DNA from: DATKWF01 sp035529715
GTDB lineage: Bacteria; Chloroflexota; Dehalococcoidia; Dehalococcoidales; RBG-16-60-22
Assembly: GCA_035529715.1 (NCBI GenBank)
Contig: DATKWF010000119.1
Location: 1 to 10,525, forward strand
Length of the DNA: 10,525 nucleotides
Direction of reading: 5' to 3'
Below are positions 7,402 to 10,525 of the stretch, one piece after another. Made by a program: the position numbers and the translations under genes. The first letter of the stretch is position 1; every line of letters starts with the position of its first letter. Below the pieces are notes generated by a model. That model searched no databases. It was not told where the DNA came from and saw only the letters and a list, made by a program, of their open reading frames with translations.

Positions 7402-8172
7402 ATGAATCCAATTATTATCGGCATAATCATTTTATTTTTTCTCGTAATCTTCTCAATGGCAGTTAAAATTGTTTCCGAATACGAGCGAGGCGTTATTTTC
7501 CGACTGGGACGGTTAGTTGGTGCCAGAGGTCCTGGCTTATTCCTCATCATTCCTTTTGTTGACCGAATGGTGAAGGTAGACCTGCGGGTGATAACTATGG
7601 ATGTACCGTCGCAGGAGGTAATCACCAAGGACAACGTTACCGTCAGGGTTAACGCCGTGGTCTATTTCAGAGTGGTTGACCCCGAGTCTTCCGTAGTCAA
7701 GGTTCTGGACCATATCAGGGCTACTTCCCAGATATCACAGACCACGCTGCGGAACGTACTGGGACAGTCGGAACTTGACGAACTGCTGTCACAAAGAGAA
7801 AAGCTCAATCAAATGCTGCAGAAAATAATTGATGAGCACACTGACCCGTGGGGAATCAAGGTCAGTACTGTGGAGATAAAGGAAGTCGAGCTTGCCGAAG
7901 AGATGAAGCGCTCCATGGCGGCTCAGGCTGAAGCGGAAAGGGAAAGACGAGCCAAAATCATCCATGCCGAGGGTGAATTCCAGGCTGCGGAAAAGCTGGC
8001 TCAGGCGGCAGCTATTATCGGCAGAGAGCCATCGGCAATACAACTCCGCTTCCTGTCCACGCTGACGGAGATAGCTTCCGAGAAAAACAGCACCATAATA
8101 TTCCCGATACCGATAGAGTTTCTCAAGGCATTCGGCGGTTCTGGCACGGATAAAGAAAAGACTAATAAATAG
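7402..8172 (+). CDS. Slipin/stomatin-like SPFH (band 7) membrane protein
   Basis: A 256-residue stomatin homologue, anchored in the membrane by one N-terminal segment (about 4-22) and forming oligomers that are thought to organise membrane microdomains. The SPFH domain covers about 24-165: EYERGVIFRLGRLVGARGPG (26-45), PSQEVITKDNVTVRVNAVVY (69-88), and the slipin signature RATSQISQTTLRNVLGQSEL (106-125) followed by DELLSQRE. A charged, alanine- and glutamate-rich coiled coil follows (about 163-205). A short hydrophobic stretch, STIIFPIPIEFL (230-241), resembles the region cut by NfeD proteases in archaeal stomatins. It lies 13 bases after nfeD, the classic nfeD-slipin pair. HflK/HflC and prohibitin-type proteins share the SPFH fold, but the slipin signature and the NfeD neighbour make slipin most likely. 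The exact function in the cell is not known from sequence. Confidence 0.92.
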   Translation: MNPIIIGIIILFFLVIFSMAVKIVSEYERGVIFRLGRLVGARGPGLFLIIPFVDRMVKVDLRVITMDVPSQEVITKDNVTVRVNAVVYFRVVDPESSVVKVLDHIRATSQISQTTLRNVLGQSELDELLSQREKLNQMLQKIIDEHTDPWGIKVSTVEIKEVELAEEMKRSMAAQAEAERERRAKIIHAEGEFQAAEKLAQAAAIIGREPSAIQLRFLSTLTEIASEKNSTIIFPIPIEFLKAFGGSGTDKEKTNK

Positions 8173-8176
8173 CCAG

Positions 8177-8250
8177 CGATAATAAACAAGGTTATTTATC
8201 GGGGGAAAGCTTGAGATAGAGTTTGCCTGTCTGCTTTTCCAGCAGCGGGC
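8177..8250. terminator. Convergent intergenic hairpins, weak terminator candidates
   Basis: Two inverted repeats lie between the convergent slipin and birA genes. The first (8177-8201) pairs CGATAA and AAC around an AAG loop with two mismatches (9 of 11 pairs). The second (8225-8250) pairs CTGCT/AGCAG around a five-base loop with an outer GCC/GGC. Neither is followed by a clear T-tract on either strand, so termination is only inferred from position. Confidence 0.3.
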
Positions 8251-8255
8251 AGATT

Positions 8256-9041
8256 CTATTCGTAATTACGCAGGCTGACATCACCGGCGACAATCCTGGT
8301 TGAGCTGCCGTTTGAGTGGCGCAGCAACAGGCTGCCATCCATGGCTACCGATTCAGCAATGCCTTCAAATGTAGTTTTGCCAGATTTTACCTGGATTTTT
8401 CTGCCCAGTGTTTCCAGCCGGCTCCGCCACTCCCGATAAATAGACTCCGCATCCGGCAATCTCAAGTACAGCCCCTCTGTCTCCACCAGCAAGCGCCTGA
8501 TTAAGTCCAGGCGTGATACATACCCCCCTGATTCACCAGCGAGACTGGTGGCAGTCGGCGGTATCCCGGCAAAATCAGCCGGTCTGAAGTTAACGTTAAT
8601 GCCAATGCCGATGACGGCATAGAGTACATCCTTGCCCTTAACCTTATTTTCAATTAAAATCCCGCATGCTTTTTTACCATTAACCAGAACATCATTGGGC
8701 CATTTAATTGACGGTTTCAAACCGGTGACCGCTTCAATACTGCTGGCTACAGCCAGAGATGCCAGCATAATAAGATAAGGTAAGTTAATTACGCCGGGAT
8801 AGAGAATAATGGAAATGGCTATGCTTCCTTGGGGAGATAACCAGAGGCGCTTTACCCGACCCCTGCCCCCGGTCTGCTCATCGGCAAGAACCGCAGTTCC
8901 CTCGGCGGCGCCCCGTAGAGCTTCCTGGCGGGCAATATCCATGGTTGAGGTCAGCTGAGGATAATAAAGGACTTTCTGTCCGATAAAACGGGTTTTTAAG
9001 TTATCAGTAATTAGAACTGGTGATAAACTGTCTTTTTCCAT
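8256..9041 (-). CDS. birA: Biotin-[acetyl-CoA carboxylase] ligase, monofunctional (BirA)
   Basis: Activates biotin with ATP to biotinyl-5'-AMP and transfers it to the acceptor lysine of biotin carboxyl carrier proteins. The 261-residue protein begins directly with the catalytic domain: TSTMDIA (31-37), the biotinyl-AMP loop GGRGR (58-62), KWPNDVLV (113-120), KKACGILIE (123-131) with the biotin-pocket lysine probably K124, and IGIGINVN (144-151). A small C-terminal SH3-like domain follows (about 213-260). The N-terminal winged-helix DNA-binding domain of E. coli-type BirA is missing, so this is a class I ligase that should not repress biotin genes. The ATG at 9041 has only a weak upstream purine-rich site (GGAAA). 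It is convergent with the slipin gene, and no biotin-synthesis or carboxylase genes are in the window. Confidence 0.94.
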   Translation of the reverse strand: MEKDSLSPVLITDNLKTRFIGQKVLYYPQLTSTMDIARQEALRGAAEGTAVLADEQTGGRGRVKRLWLSPQGSIAISIILYPGVINLPYLIMLASLAVASSIEAVTGLKPSIKWPNDVLVNGKKACGILIENKVKGKDVLYAVIGIGINVNFRPADFAGIPPTATSLAGESGGYVSRLDLIRRLLVETEGLYLRLPDAESIYREWRSRLETLGRKIQVKSGKTTFEGIAESVAMDGSLLLRHSNGSSTRIVAGDVSLRNYE

Positions 9042-9073
9042 TTTCCGGTCACTTTGAGGTTAAGCCAAGATAA

Positions 9074-9082
9074 AATATACCA
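9074..9082 (-). promoter_or_regulatory. Candidate extended -10 promoter of birA
   Basis: On the minus strand TGGTATATT forms an extended -10 element (TGn plus TATATT). I see no good -35 at 16-18 bases upstream, which is tolerated with extended -10 promoters. The predicted leader to the ATG at 9041 is about 25 bases. Confidence 0.4.
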
Positions 9083-9154
9083 TAATTCAGATTAGCTTTT
9101 ATAGGTGACCTCACCCCCTGCGGATTTTATTTAGGGACCCTATCCCCCTTTAGC

Positions 9155-9182
9155 CCCCTTCCCCTTGATAAGGGGAAAGGGG
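9155..9182. repeat. Long C/G-tract hairpin
   Basis: CCCCTTCCCCTT pairs with AAGGGGAAAGGGG around a GAT loop with one bulged A. It is the strongest inverted repeat in the non-coding part of the window. It lacks a T-tract and belongs to the larger hairpin-rich element. Confidence 0.75.
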
Positions 9183-9192
9183 AGGCATATAT

Positions 9193-9213
9193 AAGAGAGG
9201 CTTCGCCTCTCTT
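9193..9213. repeat. Nine-pair inverted repeat with TTC loop
   Basis: AAGAGAGGC and GCCTCTCTT pair perfectly around a three-base loop. It follows the C/G-tract hairpin by 10 bases and is part of the same element. A role in blocking read-through toward 16S is possible but not shown. Confidence 0.7.
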
Positions 9214-9361
9214 CGACTCTCCTGTTATATTTCCACCTTTAAAAGGAGAGGGGAATTTGTTTATAGAAGAGGGGCTGACGCCCCTTCGGGCTTCGCTTTT
9301 ACTTTGAAGTAGCGACAAAGGGGCTTCCCCATAAAATCTAAAGGGGTTTCCCAATAAAACC

Positions 9362-9444
9362 ATAAAATAACTATAAACTACATAAACAAGATCTTTTTCT
9401 TATAATCTTTTTATAAAATAATAGACAGCCGTGATAGCATAATA
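9362..9444 (+). promoter_or_regulatory. AT-rich stretch upstream of the rRNA promoter, UP-element-like
   Basis: This segment is strongly AT-rich, with several A and T runs immediately upstream of the rRNA -35, which fits an UP element contacted by RNA polymerase alpha subunits. A TATAAT at 9401-9406 has no matching -35, so I do not call a second promoter. I see no gene in it. Confidence 0.35.
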
Positions 9445-9473
9445 TTGACAAGGACTTGAGACTGTGTTATTAT
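9445..9473 (+). promoter_or_regulatory. Ribosomal RNA promoter
   Basis: A perfect TTGACA (9445-9450), an optimal 17-base spacer and TATTAT (9468-9473, five of six) make this the best sigma-70-type promoter in the window. The predicted transcript start is near 9480, about 77 bases before the mature 16S end. Confidence 0.8.
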
Positions 9474-9475
9474 TG

Positions 9476-9500
9476 CTAATGCCTTGAAAAAGGCATTTAG
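9476..9500 (+). promoter_or_regulatory. GAAA-capped leader hairpin, boxB-like
   Basis: AATGCCTT (9478-9485) and AAGGCATT (9490-9497) form eight perfect pairs closed by a GAAA (GNRA) tetraloop. CT/AG extends the stem past one bulged T. It lies at the start of the rRNA leader, directly before the boxA-like site, which is the boxB-boxA order known from E. coli rrn leaders. Because the predicted transcript start falls within its first arm, only part of the stem may be transcribed. Confidence 0.55.
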
Positions 9501-9518
9501 CACCTTAACAACTGGATA
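9500..9518 (+). promoter_or_regulatory. boxA-like antitermination site
   Basis: GCACCTTAACAACTGGATA resembles the boxA region of bacterial rRNA leaders and spacers (E. coli TGCTCTTTAACA). BoxA RNA is bound by NusB-S10 to protect untranslated rRNA transcripts from Rho-dependent termination. The position between promoter and 16S fits that role. Confidence 0.6.
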
Positions 9519-9556
9519 GCGGAAGGAAGGTTCAAGAAGTAAAGCAAATAAATTTT

Positions 9557-10525
<969 letters not shown>

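Larger units (their letters stand above)
9122..9361. repeat. Hairpin-rich, MITE-like intergenic element with imperfect inverted ends
   Basis: About 240 bases between birA and the rRNA promoter are packed with inverted repeats and look unlike either flank. The left end (9122-9152), read on the opposite strand, resembles the right end (9339-9361): both contain TAAAGGGG, then TCCC and A-rich AATAAAA-CC, with a seven-base insertion in the left copy. Inside are a 12-pair hairpin of CCCCTTCCCCTT (9155-9182, one bulge), a 9-pair hairpin AAGAGAGGC/GCCTCTCTT (9193-9213), CTCTCCT/AGGAGAG (9217-9250) and GGGGC/GCCCC (9271-9284). A 20-base direct repeat with 18 matches lies at 9317-9336 and 9340-9359. 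No target-site duplication and no transposase are visible. Its small open frame on the minus strand is compositionally repetitive and probably not a gene. Copy number in the genome cannot be seen here, so mobility is inference. Confidence 0.5.

Noticed and set aside
9155..9213. Possible short CRISPR array or intrinsic terminator
   Set aside because: The repeats are adjacent inverted repeats without regular spacers, so not CRISPR. No T-tract follows the stems, so an intrinsic terminator is not supported.
9127..9363. 78-residue open frame on the minus strand
   Set aside because: It coincides almost exactly with the hairpin-rich element. Its translation is a low-complexity product of the G/C-tract repeats (SPFPLSRGRGLKGD type), and it has no convincing ribosome site or domain.
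9401..9406. Second rRNA promoter (TATAAT)
   Set aside because: No -35-like hexamer lies at 16-18 bases upstream; the match is expected by chance in such AT-rich DNA.

Overview
The window most likely comes from a Dehalococcoidia-type member of the Chloroflexota. The main evidence is the partial 16S rRNA gene at the right end. It keeps the usual bacterial universal stretches, and from memory its short helix 17 and its 830-900 region resemble Dehalococcoides and related environmental groups. I could not run an alignment, so the class is fairly likely and anything finer is open.

Layout: (1) Positions 67-5902, minus strand, hold a tight five-gene cluster read right to left: hisZ, a double-length hisG, hisD, an epoxyqueuosine-reductase-like iron-sulfur protein, and hisC. 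Gaps run from a 26-base overlap to 39 bases, so this is probably one operon. hisZ and hisG supply the first step of histidine synthesis (ATP + PRPP), hisC the aminotransferase step and hisD the final oxidation. The remaining his genes are not in the window. (2) Positions 5903-6077 are a short divergent promoter region. (3) Positions 6078-8172, plus strand, hold a long-form NfeD membrane serine protease followed by a slipin/stomatin (SPFH) protein, a conserved membrane quality-control pair. (4) birA (biotin protein ligase without a DNA-binding domain) converges on this pair from the minus strand, 8256-9041. (5) About 520 bases without a gene separate birA from 16S. Positions 9122-9361 form a compact hairpin-rich element with imperfect inverted ends that looks like a small non-autonomous repeat. 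Positions 9362-9556 hold an AT-rich stretch, a near-consensus rRNA promoter, a GAAA-capped hairpin and a boxA-like antitermination site. (6) The 16S rRNA gene starts near 9557 and runs off the right edge.

The most unusual item is HisG. It consists of two complete HisG-like domains in tandem. The first keeps the N-terminal PKGR motif but has a shortened PRPP loop; the second keeps the PRPP loop but has lost the PKGR motif. This suggests a covalent pseudodimer with divided roles, working with the adjacent HisZ. The second point of interest is the QueG-like Fe-S protein inside the his operon.
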